Shown here: positions 8,250-18,783 of the stretch, piece by piece
Layout of the letters: each line of letters starts with the position of its first letter
Numbering within the stretch: the first letter of the stretch is position 1
Source of the DNA: JAYQPQ01 sp038145405
GTDB lineage: Bacteria; Pseudomonadota; Gammaproteobacteria; Pseudomonadales; GM7GCV1
DNA: 32,303 nucleotides
Direction: 5' to 3'
Assembly (NCBI GenBank): GCA_038145405.1
Contig: JAYQPQ010000013.1
Location: 1 to 32,303 of the forward strand
The notes under the pieces: generated by a model
What the model was told of the DNA's origin: nothing
The model's input: only the letters and a program-made list of their open reading frames with translations
Database searches by the model: none
Program-made: the position numbers and the translations under genes

Positions 8250-8882
8250 TCACCTTGGCTGGCGGGTTTTTAGCCCGGTAGCCACCAGGTAGACTTCCGC
8301 CGAACGAGCGCGCGAGGCCTTGGGCTTGAAGATTCTCACCTGATCGAACAGCTCGCGGCAGATCTTCACAAAACTGTCGAAGCCTTCACCCTGAAAGATC
8401 TTGGCGACGAAACTGCCGCCGGGTCTGAGCGTGGTCTGGGCGAAATCCAGGGCCAGTTCTACCAGGTACATCATGCGAGGCTGGTCGACTCCCTTTACCC
8501 CACTTAAGTTGGGGGCCATATCGGAAATCACAAGATCGGTGCCCGGCTCATCAATCAGCGCGACCAACTGGCTGTAGACCGCATCCTCGGTGAAGTCGCC
8601 CTGGACAAATTGCACGCCGGCCAGCGCATCCATGGGCAGGATATCGGAGGCCAGCAGCTTGCCCTGATGCCCAATGCGCTGAGCTGCCACCTGACTCCAT
8701 CCGCCAGGTGCGGCACCCAGGTCGACAACCTGTACCCCCGGCCGCAATAGACGGTATTTGTCGTCCAGCTCCATCAGCTTGTAGCAGGCGCGCGAGCGAT
8801 AGCCCTCTTCCTGGGCCCGCTTGACGTATTCGTCGCTGAAATGTTCGCGCAGCCAGCGATGGCTGCTTTTGCTTTGCGCCAA
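8250..8882 (-). CDS. rlmE: 23S rRNA 2'-O-ribose methyltransferase RlmE (FtsJ/RrmJ)
   Basis: 210-residue SAM-dependent enzyme that methylates U2552 of 23S rRNA late in 50S assembly. The frame is open up to 9062 and into the TonB receptor gene, but homology to RlmE begins only at SSHRWLREHFSDEYV. The best start is therefore a TTG at 8882-8880, giving MAQSKSSHRW and a length equal to E. coli RlmE (209). The SAM motif VVDLGAAPGGWSQ, SDMAPNLSG, GGSFVAKIFQGEGFD and RARSAEVYLVATG are present and carry the catalytic Lys/Asp/Lys/Glu set. No clear Shine-Dalgarno precedes the TTG. ftsH follows after 81 bases. In most relatives yhbY lies directly upstream on the other strand; here a TonB receptor intervenes. 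Confidence 0.93.
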   Translation of the reverse strand: MAQSKSSHRWLREHFSDEYVKRAQEEGYRSRACYKLMELDDKYRLLRPGVQVVDLGAAPGGWSQVAAQRIGHQGKLLASDILPMDALAGVQFVQGDFTEDAVYSQLVALIDEPGTDLVISDMAPNLSGVKGVDQPRMMYLVELALDFAQTTLRPGGSFVAKIFQGEGFDSFVKICRELFDQVRIFKPKASRARSAEVYLVATGLKTRQPR

Positions 8883-8927
8883 GGGTAGGTTCTCGAAATG
8901 CCTGGTTGGTATGGGACAAGTATAGCG

Positions 8928-8953
8928 GCAGGGCGCCCTTTCGGGCGCCCTGC
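8928..8953. terminator. GC-rich 11-bp hairpin after the TonB receptor
   Basis: GCAGGGCGCCC-TTTC-GGGCGCCCTGC is a perfect 11-bp stem with a four-base loop (GAAA on the minus strand, a stable GNRA tetraloop). It lies 38 bases past the receptor stop and 45 bases before the rlmE start. No T-run follows on either strand, so it is a hairpin-type 3' end rather than a textbook intrinsic terminator. Confidence 0.6.
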
Positions 8954-8991
8954 GCTGATCAAAAATTAACCTAAGGAGCCAATAGTCGGAA

Positions 8992-11598
8992 TCAGAAATT
9001 CCAGGTACCCTGCAGCCCAAAGCTGCGCGGCGGCTCGACAAAGCCATAGTGGCTGTTGGCACCGGCGAGGCGTTCGCTCAGCGGCGTGTTGTTGGTGTAG
9101 GGGACCACGGTCTCGTCGGTCAGGTTGCGTCCGAACAGGGCCAGTTCCCAGCTGTCATCCAGACTGCTCAGGGCCAGGCGGAAGTTGAGCTTGTAGTAGG
9201 CATCCTGAACGGTAGCCGGATCGTTTTTCTGCGAGGTGAAATACTCGTCGGAGAACACCAGGTCCAGTGTGGATTGCAGCTGAATTCGATTGCCTAGGGT
9301 CATAATGTGGTCGGCTGAGAGCGCACCAGACCAATCGGCCACATACTGATTGGATTGGCCCGCGTAGTCGCAATAACCCTGGCTGCCGATGACCAGATCT
9401 GGCGTCTGACCAACGTAGCATTCGCCATTGCCATATTTGTCGAACTCGAAATCGAGCGTGCCGAAGGAACCGGACAGCATGAGGCTCTCAGTCACCGCCC
9501 AGCGACCGTCCAGCTCGATGCCCCAGATGCTGGCCTTGGCGGCATTGTCGACATTGAAGCCCAACACGCCGTCAAAAATGCTCACTTGCAGATTTTCGTA
9601 TTGGGTGCGGAACAGCGCCATATTGAGCTCGGCGGTACCATCCAGCAGCATGACTTTGGATCCGAGCTCCAGCGTCAGGGCATTCTCGTCTTCGAATTCA
9701 AAGGCTCCAGGGCCGATGGTGGCAAGCGGATTGCGCGGATCCAAGCCGTTGGTGCCGAGTCCGGGAACCGCATTGGATCGGCCGTCAAATCCGCCAGCCT
9801 TGAAACCGGTGGCTGCCGAGGCATACACCATGGCATCGGGCGTGAGGTCGTACTGGGCATTGACGCCCCAATCCAGACTGGTGTCGGTGCGCGATCCGGA
9901 AATATCGTGACCAATCAACTGCACTTCAAACAGCGAGTAGGCGAGCAAGGCTAGCGTGGGGTTGCCGACGTAGGCCGAGCCATCCTCAGCGGTCAGATTC
10001 ATGACCCGATGGGCGTCCTTTTTCTCCTCGCTGTAGCGCGCACTGGTAGACAGACGCAGTCGATCCGACAGATCCCAGGTAGCCTGGCCGAATAAGGCCC
10101 AGGAATCGTTGTCCTGGTCCAGGGTGCGATTGGCTCCGGTCGAGGGCAAGGCATTACCCAGCTGGGCAGCACCGGTTACGCCGGTACCGGCATTGCCGGT
10201 CATACTGTGCACATAGGCCGCCGAGCTGGCGGTAGGGGCGTCCGGGAATACTGTGGGCACCAATGCCAGATAAGCGGGCAGTACGCGACCCAGAATACCG
10301 GGATAGGCCAGCGCCGTAGCGGCCTGATCGAGAAAGGTATTGGCTGGTAAGCTGATGCGATCGAGTGTGCTCAGCTCGCTGGTCTGGTAATTGACGCCGG
10401 CCAGCCACTCGAAGGTGCCGCCGGCCGCCGAAGTGAGGCGAAACTCCTGACTGAACTGCTCGTATTCCTCATCGAGGAACACGTCAAAGCCATTGGCGCC
10501 GGAAAAGTCGCAATCGCACAATTCGCTGAATTCATAGCTCAGGCTTGAGCTGATCGCAGTCAGCTCCATGTTGCCGATCTCGTACTCTGCACGCAGGGTG
10601 AAGTCGCTGGAGTCGTTGTCGCTGAAATCTCCATTGGAGGTGCGCCGGTAGTTTTGCGTGGTATCCAGCACGGCAGCATCCTGGCCGAAACCGCTCAGCA
10701 CGACCACGGTGGTGGCTCCAGTCGTGGCCGTCTGCAGGGGCATTGCACCCGGCACGGTCAGCATCTGGAAGTAGGCCAGCGGCCCAATCGCTACATCGTC
10801 GATAATCTCGACCTGGCGGCCGCGAACGTCAAAGTTGTTCTGCTCGTACTTGAGCGTCAAATCCAGCGCATCGCTGACTTCCCAGGCCAACTTGATGCGC
10901 GTCGTGGATTCGCTGCGCGAGGGCTCATCATTGTTCAGGAAGCTGTTATCCAGATAGCCATCGGTCTCGCGCGAACGGTAGCTGAGTCGACCACCGAGAC
11001 GATCGGAGAGCGGTGCGGTCATCACCAGCGTGGTTTCCTGTTCGCCGAATTCGGGCACGACGCCGACGCTGAGCGCGCCACCGAACTCTGCCCCGGGCTG
11101 ACGGGTGGTCAGGCTGATAGCGCCAGCGATGCTGTTCTTGCCAAATAGGGTGCTCTGCGGCCCGCGCAGCACCTCGACCCGTTGCATATCAAACAGGGGT
11201 GCGCGGTAGAGCTGGCCGCGACCGTAATGCACGCCATCCACAAACATGGCCGAACTCTGCTCGAAACCGGGATTGATACCGGAGCCGATGCCGCGGATAT
11301 AGATGTTATTGCCTACCCCTGTTTCAGACATAGTCAGGTTGGGGATGAAGGCCTGAATCTCCTCGATGCGATCCAAGCCAGCATCTTCCAGCTTGGAACC
11401 CGACAACACGCTGAGGGAAATCGGCACTTCCTGCAGCGTCTGTTCGCGGCGCTGGGCCGTAACAATGATTTCCTCCAGCATCATGGGTGCCGATTGAGGC
11501 GCCTGCTGGGCCTGTATACCGCCGCAGCATAGGCCTGCAAAAAATGCCGGGTACAGTGCGGCAAGGTGAACGCAACGAGTCGAGCCAAGGCTAGTCAT
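8992..11598 (-). CDS. TonB-dependent outer-membrane receptor
   Basis: 868-residue receptor that imports a scarce substrate across the outer membrane using TonB-ExbB-ExbD. A signal peptide ends near G-I-Q-A (about residue 30). A TonB box-like EEIIVTAQRREQ follows at about 42-53. The plug domain runs to about 170 with YIRGIGS, MFVDGV, RVEVLRGPQSTLFGKNSIAGAISL. The rest is a barrel of alternating strands ending in the terminal Phe (LQGTWNF) recognised by the BAM machinery. The type resembles the large receptors of marine and sphingomonad-like bacteria. No substrate gene is adjacent, so the ligand is unknown. The ATG has a strong purine-rich ribosome site (GAGGGGGGG). It interrupts the common yhbY-rlmE divergent pair and was probably gained here. 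Confidence 0.92.
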   Translation of the reverse strand: MTSLGSTRCVHLAALYPAFFAGLCCGGIQAQQAPQSAPMMLEEIIVTAQRREQTLQEVPISLSVLSGSKLEDAGLDRIEEIQAFIPNLTMSETGVGNNIYIRGIGSGINPGFEQSSAMFVDGVHYGRGQLYRAPLFDMQRVEVLRGPQSTLFGKNSIAGAISLTTRQPGAEFGGALSVGVVPEFGEQETTLVMTAPLSDRLGGRLSYRSRETDGYLDNSFLNNDEPSRSESTTRIKLAWEVSDALDLTLKYEQNNFDVRGRQVEIIDDVAIGPLAYFQMLTVPGAMPLQTATTGATTVVVLSGFGQDAAVLDTTQNYRRTSNGDFSDNDSSDFTLRAEYEIGNMELTAISSSLSYEFSELCDCDFSGANGFDVFLDEEYEQFSQEFRLTSAAGGTFEWLAGVNYQTSELSTLDRISLPANTFLDQAATALAYPGILGRVLPAYLALVPTVFPDAPTASSAAYVHSMTGNAGTGVTGAAQLGNALPSTGANRTLDQDNDSWALFGQATWDLSDRLRLSTSARYSEEKKDAHRVMNLTAEDGSAYVGNPTLALLAYSLFEVQLIGHDISGSRTDTSLDWGVNAQYDLTPDAMVYASAATGFKAGGFDGRSNAVPGLGTNGLDPRNPLATIGPGAFEFEDENALTLELGSKVMLLDGTAELNMALFRTQYENLQVSIFDGVLGFNVDNAAKASIWGIELDGRWAVTESLMLSGSFGTLDFEFDKYGNGECYVGQTPDLVIGSQGYCDYAGQSNQYVADWSGALSADHIMTLGNRIQLQSTLDLVFSDEYFTSQKNDPATVQDAYYKLNFRLALSSLDDSWELALFGRNLTDETVVPYTNNTPLSERLAGANSHYGFVEPPRSFGLQGTWNF

Positions 11599-11703
11599 TT
11601 TCCCCCCCTCGTGACTGAGTGAATCTCATGCCACTGCTATTAATTGGTATTATCATAGTCAGCAAGGTCGACCAACACAACAAAACAACGCAGCAATCAA
11701 TCT

Positions 11704-12003
11704 ATGGATAATCGCCAGCTTCGCGCTATTGGGCATCGCCTCAAGCCCGTCGTTACTCTGGGCAACAGTGGGTTGTCGGAAGGTGTGTTGAACGAATTGA
11801 ACCGCGCACTCAACGACCACGAGCTGATCAAGGTGAAAATTGCTGGCGACGATCGCGAAGAACGCGCCGAACTGGTGGCGCGGATGGCAGAGGCCTGCTC
11901 TGCCGAAGTTGTGCAGCAAATTGGCAAGACGGCACTGCTGCTGAGACGCAATTCGCGACCCAACCCGCGCACGTCCAATCTGGTCAGAGGGCTGACCGCT
12001 TAG
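11704..12003 (+). CDS. yhbY: YhbY family RNA-binding protein (CRM domain)
   Basis: 99-residue single-domain protein of the CRS1-YhbY (CRM) family, associated with precursors of the 50S subunit. The opening RQLRAIGHRLKPVVTLGNSGLSEGV contains the GNSG (GxxG) RNA-binding loop, followed by ALNDHELIKVKIAGDD and VQQIGKTALLLRR. Length is typical (E. coli 97). It is transcribed towards greA and the two stop codons overlap by three or four bases (12000-12003). No strong Shine-Dalgarno is visible. The 105-base gap to the receptor start must hold both divergent promoters; TATGATAAT near 11650-11658 on the minus strand is a possible receptor -10 but I see no convincing -35. Confidence 0.93.
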   Translation: MDNRQLRAIGHRLKPVVTLGNSGLSEGVLNELNRALNDHELIKVKIAGDDREERAELVARMAEACSAEVVQQIGKTALLLRRNSRPNPRTSNLVRGLTA

Positions 12004-12475
12004 AGATATTCGACAGAGTCGATCTCGTACTCGGTAATGCCGGCCGGGGTCTGAACCTTGATGGTTTCACCAACTTCCTTGCCAATCATGGCGCGCGACA
12101 GGGGCGAGGTTACCGACACCTTGCCGGCTTTGACGTCGGCTTCATCGTCGCCCACGATCTGGTAGCGAACTTCTTCTTCTGTCGTCAGATTCAGCAGGGT
12201 AACGGTGGCGCCGAAAATCACCTTGTCACCGAGCGGCATAGTGCTGACATCAATGATCTGCGCATGCGATAACTTGCTTTCGATTTCCCGAATACGCCCC
12301 TCGGCAAAACTCTGTTGCTCGCGGGCAGCGTGATATTCGGCGTTTTCCTTAAGATCTCCGTGCTCGCGCGCCTCGGCAATGGCCTTGATGATGCGCGGGC
12401 GATCCTCGCGCTTGAGACGCTCGAGTTCCTCCCGCAGCTGCTCCGCCCCCTGCCGGGTCATGGGCACGCGGGTGG

Positions 12476-12479
<4 letters not shown>
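12000..12479 (-). CDS. greA: Transcription elongation factor GreA
   Basis: 159-residue factor that enters the secondary channel of RNA polymerase and stimulates cleavage of backtracked transcripts. The N-terminal antiparallel coiled coil spans about residues 1-75 and carries the acidic tip EHGDLKENAEYHAA, whose Asp and Glu coordinate the catalytic magnesium. The C-terminal FKBP-like domain ends with PLSRAMIGKEVGETIKVQTPAG. The start ATG overlaps the carB stop as ATGA (12476-12479), showing translational coupling in a carA-carB-greA operon, an arrangement known from Pseudomonas. Its 3' end overlaps convergent yhbY. Confidence 0.97.
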
Positions 12480-15694
<3,215 letters not shown>

Positions 15695-15706
15695 GATTCT
15701 CTTCAG

Positions 15707-16846
15707 TTATTTCGAGTGCGCAGTCATCAGGCTGATAAAACGGTCAAAAACCGGCGCAATGTCGTGGGGGCCGGGGCTCGCTTCGGGGTGACCCTGAAAG
15801 CTGAATGCGGGCGCATTGGTGAGCTCAATGCCCTGCAGGGACTGATCGAAAAGCGACTTGTGTGTGGGCCGCACGTGACTGGGCAGGCTGTCTTCATCGA
15901 TGGCAAAGCCGTGGTTTTGGCTGGTGATCATTACCTTGCCGGTAACCAGATCGATGACGGGATGGTTGGCGCCATGATGGCCGAATTTCATCTTCACCGT
16001 TTTTGCACCTGCTGCCAGGCCTAGTAATTGGTGGCCCAGGCAAATGCCAAACACCGGTAAACCCTGGTCGATGAAAGTGCGAATGGCTTCGATAGCGTAG
16101 GTACAGGGTTCCGGATCGCCAGGCCCATTGGACAGGAACACGCCATGAGGTTTTAGCGCCAGAACCTGATATGCCGGCGTCTGGGCGGGAACCAGAGTAA
16201 CGCGGCAGCCGCGATCGACTAGCATGCGCAGAATATTTTTCTTAACGCCGAAATCATAGGCCACGACGCGCCAGGGCAGATGGTCGGGAATTTGTTCGGG
16301 TTGGCCCAACTGCCAGGTAGGGCGAATCCACTCGTAAGGCTCGGTGGTGGTGACTTCCTTGGCCAGATCCATGCCCTTGAGTCCGGGGAAGGCGCGCGCC
16401 AGCTCCAGGGCCTTGGCCTCATCGATAGCGCCCGCCATAAGGCAGCCGTTCTGCGCACCCTTCTCGCGCAGAATGCGCGTCAATTTGCGGGTATCGATCT
16501 CGGCGATACCCAGAATATTTTGGTGGCGCAGGTATTCATCCAGCGCCAGCGTGCTACGAAAATTGCTGGCGAGCGGCGACAGATCGCGGATAACGAGCCC
16601 GGCGACCTGAGCGGCATTGGATTCCGTATCTTCTTCGTTGGTCCCGACGTTGCCGATATGGGGATAGGTCAGGGTCACGATCTGTTTGCAGTAAGAGGGA
16701 TCGGTGAGAATCTCCTGATACCCGGTCATGGCCGTGTTGAACACAACCTCGCCGACAGACACACCTTCGGCGCCAATGGAAATGCCGTGGAAGATGGTGC
16801 CGTCACTCAGAGCGAGTATGGCTGGGACGTTTAGGTCTTCGGTCAA
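15707..16846 (-). CDS. carA: Carbamoyl-phosphate synthase small subunit (glutaminase)
   Basis: 379-residue class I glutamine amidotransferase that releases ammonia from glutamine for CarB. The frame is open to a TTG at 16885, but the TTG at 16846-16844 has AGGGG five bases upstream. With that start the nucleophile falls at Cys269 (GICLGHQLLG) and the triad partners at His353 and Glu355 (GHPEASPGP), matching E. coli numbering exactly. The N-terminal domain holds GEVVFNTAMTGYQEILTDPSY and TLTYPHIGNVG. Upstream is a leader of about 210 nt with a predicted promoter (17063-17092) and an attenuator-like hairpin (16957-16991), so expression is probably set by premature termination. Confidence 0.96.
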   Translation of the reverse strand: MTEDLNVPAILALSDGTIFHGISIGAEGVSVGEVVFNTAMTGYQEILTDPSYCKQIVTLTYPHIGNVGTNEEDTESNAAQVAGLVIRDLSPLASNFRSTLALDEYLRHQNILGIAEIDTRKLTRILREKGAQNGCLMAGAIDEAKALELARAFPGLKGMDLAKEVTTTEPYEWIRPTWQLGQPEQIPDHLPWRVVAYDFGVKKNILRMLVDRGCRVTLVPAQTPAYQVLALKPHGVFLSNGPGDPEPCTYAIEAIRTFIDQGLPVFGICLGHQLLGLAAGAKTVKMKFGHHGANHPVIDLVTGKVMITSQNHGFAIDEDSLPSHVRPTHKSLFDQSLQGIELTNAPAFSFQGHPEASPGPHDIAPVFDRFISLMTAHSK

Positions 16847-16933
16847 GGGAACCCCTGTATACTTGGCGCGAATTGGATGATCCAAGCGGCCTGGCGGGCC
16901 ACGGTGAATCTCGTTCAGCAGTGCGACGGGGCG

Positions 16934-16993
16934 TCAGAAGGCCAAATTCAGGCTGCAAAAAAGCGAGGGAAGTCTGTGTGACCTGCCTCGCAT
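16934..16993 (-). CDS. Putative carA leader mini-ORF, 19 codons
   Basis: ATG at 16993 opens a 19-codon frame (MRGRSHRLPSLFCSLNLAF) ending in TGA at 16936-16934, inside the carA leader. Three of its first seven codons are Arg, and all are codons often rare in gammaproteobacteria (CGA, AGG, AGA). The terminator hairpin of the attenuator is formed by codons 1-10 and the T-run by codons 11-12. A ribosome paused on the Arg codons would cover the 5' arm of that hairpin. No good Shine-Dalgarno precedes the ATG (only AGG 13 bases upstream), so translation is unproven. Confidence 0.3.
   Translation of the reverse strand: MRGRSHRLPSLFCSLNLAF
16957..16991 (-). promoter_or_regulatory. Attenuator-type intrinsic terminator in the carA leader
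   Basis: On the minus strand GCGAGG-C-AGGTC-ACACA-GACTT-C-CCTCGC folds into a 6-bp plus 5-bp stem with a single C-C mismatch and a five-base loop, followed at once by six T. This is a complete intrinsic terminator lying about 65-100 nt into the predicted leader and about 110 bases before the carA start. With no gene ending nearby it is best read as a transcription attenuator for carAB. Confidence 0.75.
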
Positions 16994-17062
16994 CAGTGGA
17001 TTCGAGCCTGCTAGCTGTACGACGTTTTCAGGGCGTTACAACCACGTCACTGCTAGAAAATT

Positions 17063-17092
17063 ATTATACGTCCAAAATGGGTTCACAGTCCA
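17063..17092 (-). promoter_or_regulatory. Predicted carAB promoter
   Basis: Minus-strand TGGACT (17092-17087) and a perfect TATAAT (17068-17063) are separated by 18 bases. Transcription would start near 17056, giving a leader of about 210 nt. It lies just downstream of the phasin terminator, so carAB has its own promoter. Confidence 0.65.
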
Positions 17093-17109
17093 TTCCACTT
17101 TGCCCCTTT

Positions 17110-17142
17110 AAAAAAGAAAAACCCCGCAAACTTCACGGGGTT
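17110..17142 (-). terminator. Intrinsic terminator after phasin gene
   Basis: A 7-bp stem AACCCCG (17120-17126) with CGGGGTT (17136-17142) and a nine-base loop, followed on the minus strand by TTTTTCTTTTTT. It lies 30 bases past the phasin stop and separates the PHA locus from carAB. Confidence 0.9.
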
Positions 17143-17171
17143 CCTCTCGTCATGCCAGACAACTTCTGCTC

Positions 17172-17540
17172 TTAGACAGCGGCAGACTTGGCAACTTCTT
17201 TCACTGCTTCGTCAGCAGTTTTGAGGCCTTTCTCAAACCAGCTCTTGTATTCCTCGGCAGTTTCCTGGGCCAGCTTTACGCTGCCTTGGGCTGCTTCAGT
17301 CAGTTTGCTGGCGTACTCTTCAACAAAGGCAGTTTCCTTGGCAACAAAGGTTTTCAGGTCGGAAATGTCTTTGGCCAGTTCCAGTTGGGCTTCTGAGCTC
17401 TCAACATAGAGATTTGCCAGGCTGACTTGAGTTTCCAGCGTCTTGGAAAACAGGCGTCCGTTGATGGCCACGAGGTCTTTGGTGGCGGAAATCGCTTCCT
17501 TGCCAAAGGAGCAAAAGGTAGTCAGTACTTTAGTTTGCAT
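17172..17540 (-). CDS. phaP: Phasin family protein (PHA granule-associated)
   Basis: 122-residue amphipathic helical protein that coats polyhydroxyalkanoate granules and limits their coalescence. It is almost entirely heptad-like Ala/Leu/Glu/Lys sequence with the phasin-family pattern NGRLFSKTLETQVSLANLYVESSEAQLELAKD and a C-terminal EEYKSWFEKGLKTADEAVKEVAKS. A strong ribosome site (GGAGGAT, five bases before the ATG) fits a highly expressed protein. It has its own promoter (17603-17631) bracketed by two copies of the predicted PhaR operator and its own terminator, as expected for the main PhaR target. Phasins vary, so assignment rests on composition, length and context. Confidence 0.88.
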   Translation of the reverse strand: MQTKVLTTFCSFGKEAISATKDLVAINGRLFSKTLETQVSLANLYVESSEAQLELAKDISDLKTFVAKETAFVEEYASKLTEAAQGSVKLAQETAEEYKSWFEKGLKTADEAVKEVAKSAAV

Positions 17541-17579
17541 AATCTATCCTCCAGGGATAGCTAAATAGGCGGCACTACG

Positions 17580-17596
17580 TTGTGCACTGCACTATA
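17580..17596 (+). promoter_or_regulatory. Predicted PhaR operator, phasin proximal site
   Basis: 17-bp element TTGTGCACTGCACTATA. It begins at the predicted +1 of the phasin promoter and runs into the transcribed leader, where a bound repressor would block initiation or escape. It differs by one base from the site at 17640, exactly 60 bp away. Confidence 0.7.
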
Positions 17597-17602
17597 TGGC
17601 GC

Positions 17603-17631
17603 ATACTAAAGGCCATTTCAAGGCTGGTCAA
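17603..17631 (-). promoter_or_regulatory. Predicted phasin promoter
   Basis: Minus-strand TTGACC (17631-17626) is followed after 17 bases by TAGTAT (17608-17603). It lies between the two predicted PhaR operators, one upstream of the -35 and one over the start point. Confidence 0.7.
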
Positions 17632-17639
17632 CAACTTTT

Positions 17640-17656
17640 TTGTGCATTGCACTATA
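17640..17656 (+). promoter_or_regulatory. Predicted PhaR operator, phasin distal site
   Basis: 17-bp element TTGTGCATTGCACTATA located just upstream of the phasin -35. It matches the proximal site at 16 of 17 positions and has the same orientation. Confidence 0.7.
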
Positions 17657-17671
17657 ACCTGGGCTCCATTT

Positions 17672-17851
17672 TCGTCACGATCCAAGGGAAGCCAAGCTCG
17701 CAACTGGATAAGGTACTTGCATACCGGAGAGGCGCTGGGATTTCTGGGTCCGACCATTGCCGGACTGGTGTCTTTGGCGAGTATTTTTCTTGTTTGGACC
17801 GGTTTGGCCCTCGCCTACCGGCGCCTCCTAGCGCCCATTTTCAACAGATAG
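17672..17851 (+). pseudogene. Remnant of a PepSY-associated membrane protein gene (C-terminal end)
   Basis: About 60 codons on the plus strand end at a TAG (17849-17851). They read RNWIRYLHTGEALGFLGP followed by the hydrophobic TIAGLVSLASIFLVWTGLALA and YRRLLAP. This resembles the last domain of PepSY-associated transmembrane proteins, where a conserved WLRxLHTGEAxGLPGQ segment precedes the final helix. The frame is open further upstream to 17582, but that part is taken by the phasin promoter and PhaR sites and looks non-coding. There is no ribosome site. I read it as the tail of a lost gene whose 5' part was deleted. The match is from memory of the family. Confidence 0.5.
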
Positions 17852-17855
17852 GTGC

Positions 17856-17886
17856 AAAATCAAAATGCCCCTGACATCCAGGGCAT
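17856..17886 (-). terminator. Terminator after the promoter-proximal phaB
   Basis: Stem ATGCCCCTG (17865-17873) with CAGGGCAT (17879-17886), one bulged base and a five-base loop, followed on the minus strand by TTTTGATTTTG. It lies 17 bases past the phaB stop and separates it from the phasin unit. Confidence 0.75.
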
Positions 17887-17902
17887 GTTTTTATGAAAGG
17901 AA

Positions 17903-18652
17903 CTAAAACTGCATGTGCAGGCCGCCATTTACAGGAATATTGGCACCGGTAATGTAGGCTGCCGACTCGCTGCAGAGAAAGGCCACTACGGCTCCGATCT
18001 CGGCGGGTTTACCCAGGCGACCGACAGGTACCGACGCAATAATTTTGTCGCGAATCTCACGCGGTACCGCCATGGCCATGGGGGTTTCGATATAGCCCGG
18101 GGAGATGGAATTCACGGTGACGCCTTTGCTCGCCGTTTCCTGCGCCAGCGCCATGGTAAAGCCGTGTACACCGGCCTTGGCCGCTGAGTAGTTGGTCTGC
18201 CCAAACTGTCCCTTCTGGCCATTCACCGAAGAAATATTGATCACCCGGCCGTACCCGCTTTCCATCATGGCGTCGATGAGCTGGCTGGTAACGTTGTAGA
18301 GTGAATTAAGGTTGGTGCTGATCACAGCATCCCAGTGTTCCCGTGGCATTTTTTTCAGGGTGGTATCGCGCGTTATCCCGGCACAGTTCACCAGAATCTG
18401 GATGGGCTGGCCGGTCTGTTCGATCACTTGGCGGATCATGGCTCCCGAAGACTCATAATCCGCCACGTTGCCGGCTGCCAGACCGACCTCGATGCCCTCG
18501 GCGCGCAGCGCCTTTTGCCAGGCTTGCGCCTGCTCCTGTTCGCTGGGAAGGTGGTTGGCAAAAACGCGGTGCCCCTGGGCGACCAAGGCCCGGCACATCG
18601 CCGTACCCAGGCCGCCGATTCCACCGGTGACCAACGCGACAACTGCTGACAT
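17903..18652 (-). CDS. phaB: Acetoacetyl-CoA reductase, copy 1
   Basis: 249-residue short-chain dehydrogenase that reduces acetoacetyl-CoA to (R)-3-hydroxybutyryl-CoA with NADPH for PHA synthesis. It has an NAD(P)-binding ALVTGGIGGLGTA, NCAGITRDTTLKKM, the Ser of NISSVNGQKGQFGQ and the YxxxK of TNYSAAKAG. The GQKGQFGQTNY segment is typical of PhaB. The frame extends to a TTG at 18658, but GAGGAG lies six bases before the ATG at 18652, which I use. It has its own promoter with one PhaR operator over the -10, its own terminator, and a paralogue (19282-20004) on the other side of phaR. A FabG-like role in fatty acid synthesis is less likely given the context. Confidence 0.88.
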   Translation of the reverse strand: MSAVVALVTGGIGGLGTAMCRALVAQGHRVFANHLPSEQEQAQAWQKALRAEGIEVGLAAGNVADYESSGAMIRQVIEQTGQPIQILVNCAGITRDTTLKKMPREHWDAVISTNLNSLYNVTSQLIDAMMESGYGRVINISSVNGQKGQFGQTNYSAAKAGVHGFTMALAQETASKGVTVNSISPGYIETPMAMAVPREIRDKIIASVPVGRLGKPAEIGAVVAFLCSESAAYITGANIPVNGGLHMQF

Positions 18653-18709
18653 AAACAACTCCTCGATAAAACTTCAGGAAGGCGGGCACACAATGCCAGA
18701 GGGCGCTTT

Positions 18710-18726
18710 TGTGTACTGCACAATAT
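18710..18726 (+). promoter_or_regulatory. Predicted PhaR operator at phaB copy 1
   Basis: 17-bp element TTGTGTACTGCACAATA, matching the phasin proximal site at 15 of 17 positions and in the same orientation. It overlaps the predicted -10 element of phaB and extends to the start point. Confidence 0.65.
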
Positions 18727-18751
18727 GCCAGCGGATAAGGGATCGGTCAAC
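18723..18751 (-). promoter_or_regulatory. Predicted phaB copy 1 promoter
   Basis: Minus-strand TTGACC (18751-18746) is followed after 17 bases by CATATT (18728-18723). The -35 hexamer is the same as at the phasin promoter and lies at the edge of the hairpin behind phaR. Confidence 0.6.
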
Positions 18752-18772
18752 GCGAGCTGACGCTCGCGTTGC
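18749..18772. terminator. Hairpin after phaR
   Basis: CAACGCGAGC-TGAC-GCTCGCGTTG is a perfect 10-bp stem with a four-base loop, twelve bases past the phaR stop. No T-run follows, so it may be a weak terminator or an mRNA 3'-end stabiliser. The phaB -35 hexamer overlaps its far arm. Confidence 0.6.
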
Positions 18773-18783
18773 GTTGGGGACAC

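Noticed and set aside
8883..9062. N-terminal extension of rlmE into the TonB receptor gene
   Set aside because: It would run through an 11-bp hairpin and overlap the receptor; homology to RlmE starts only near 8882.
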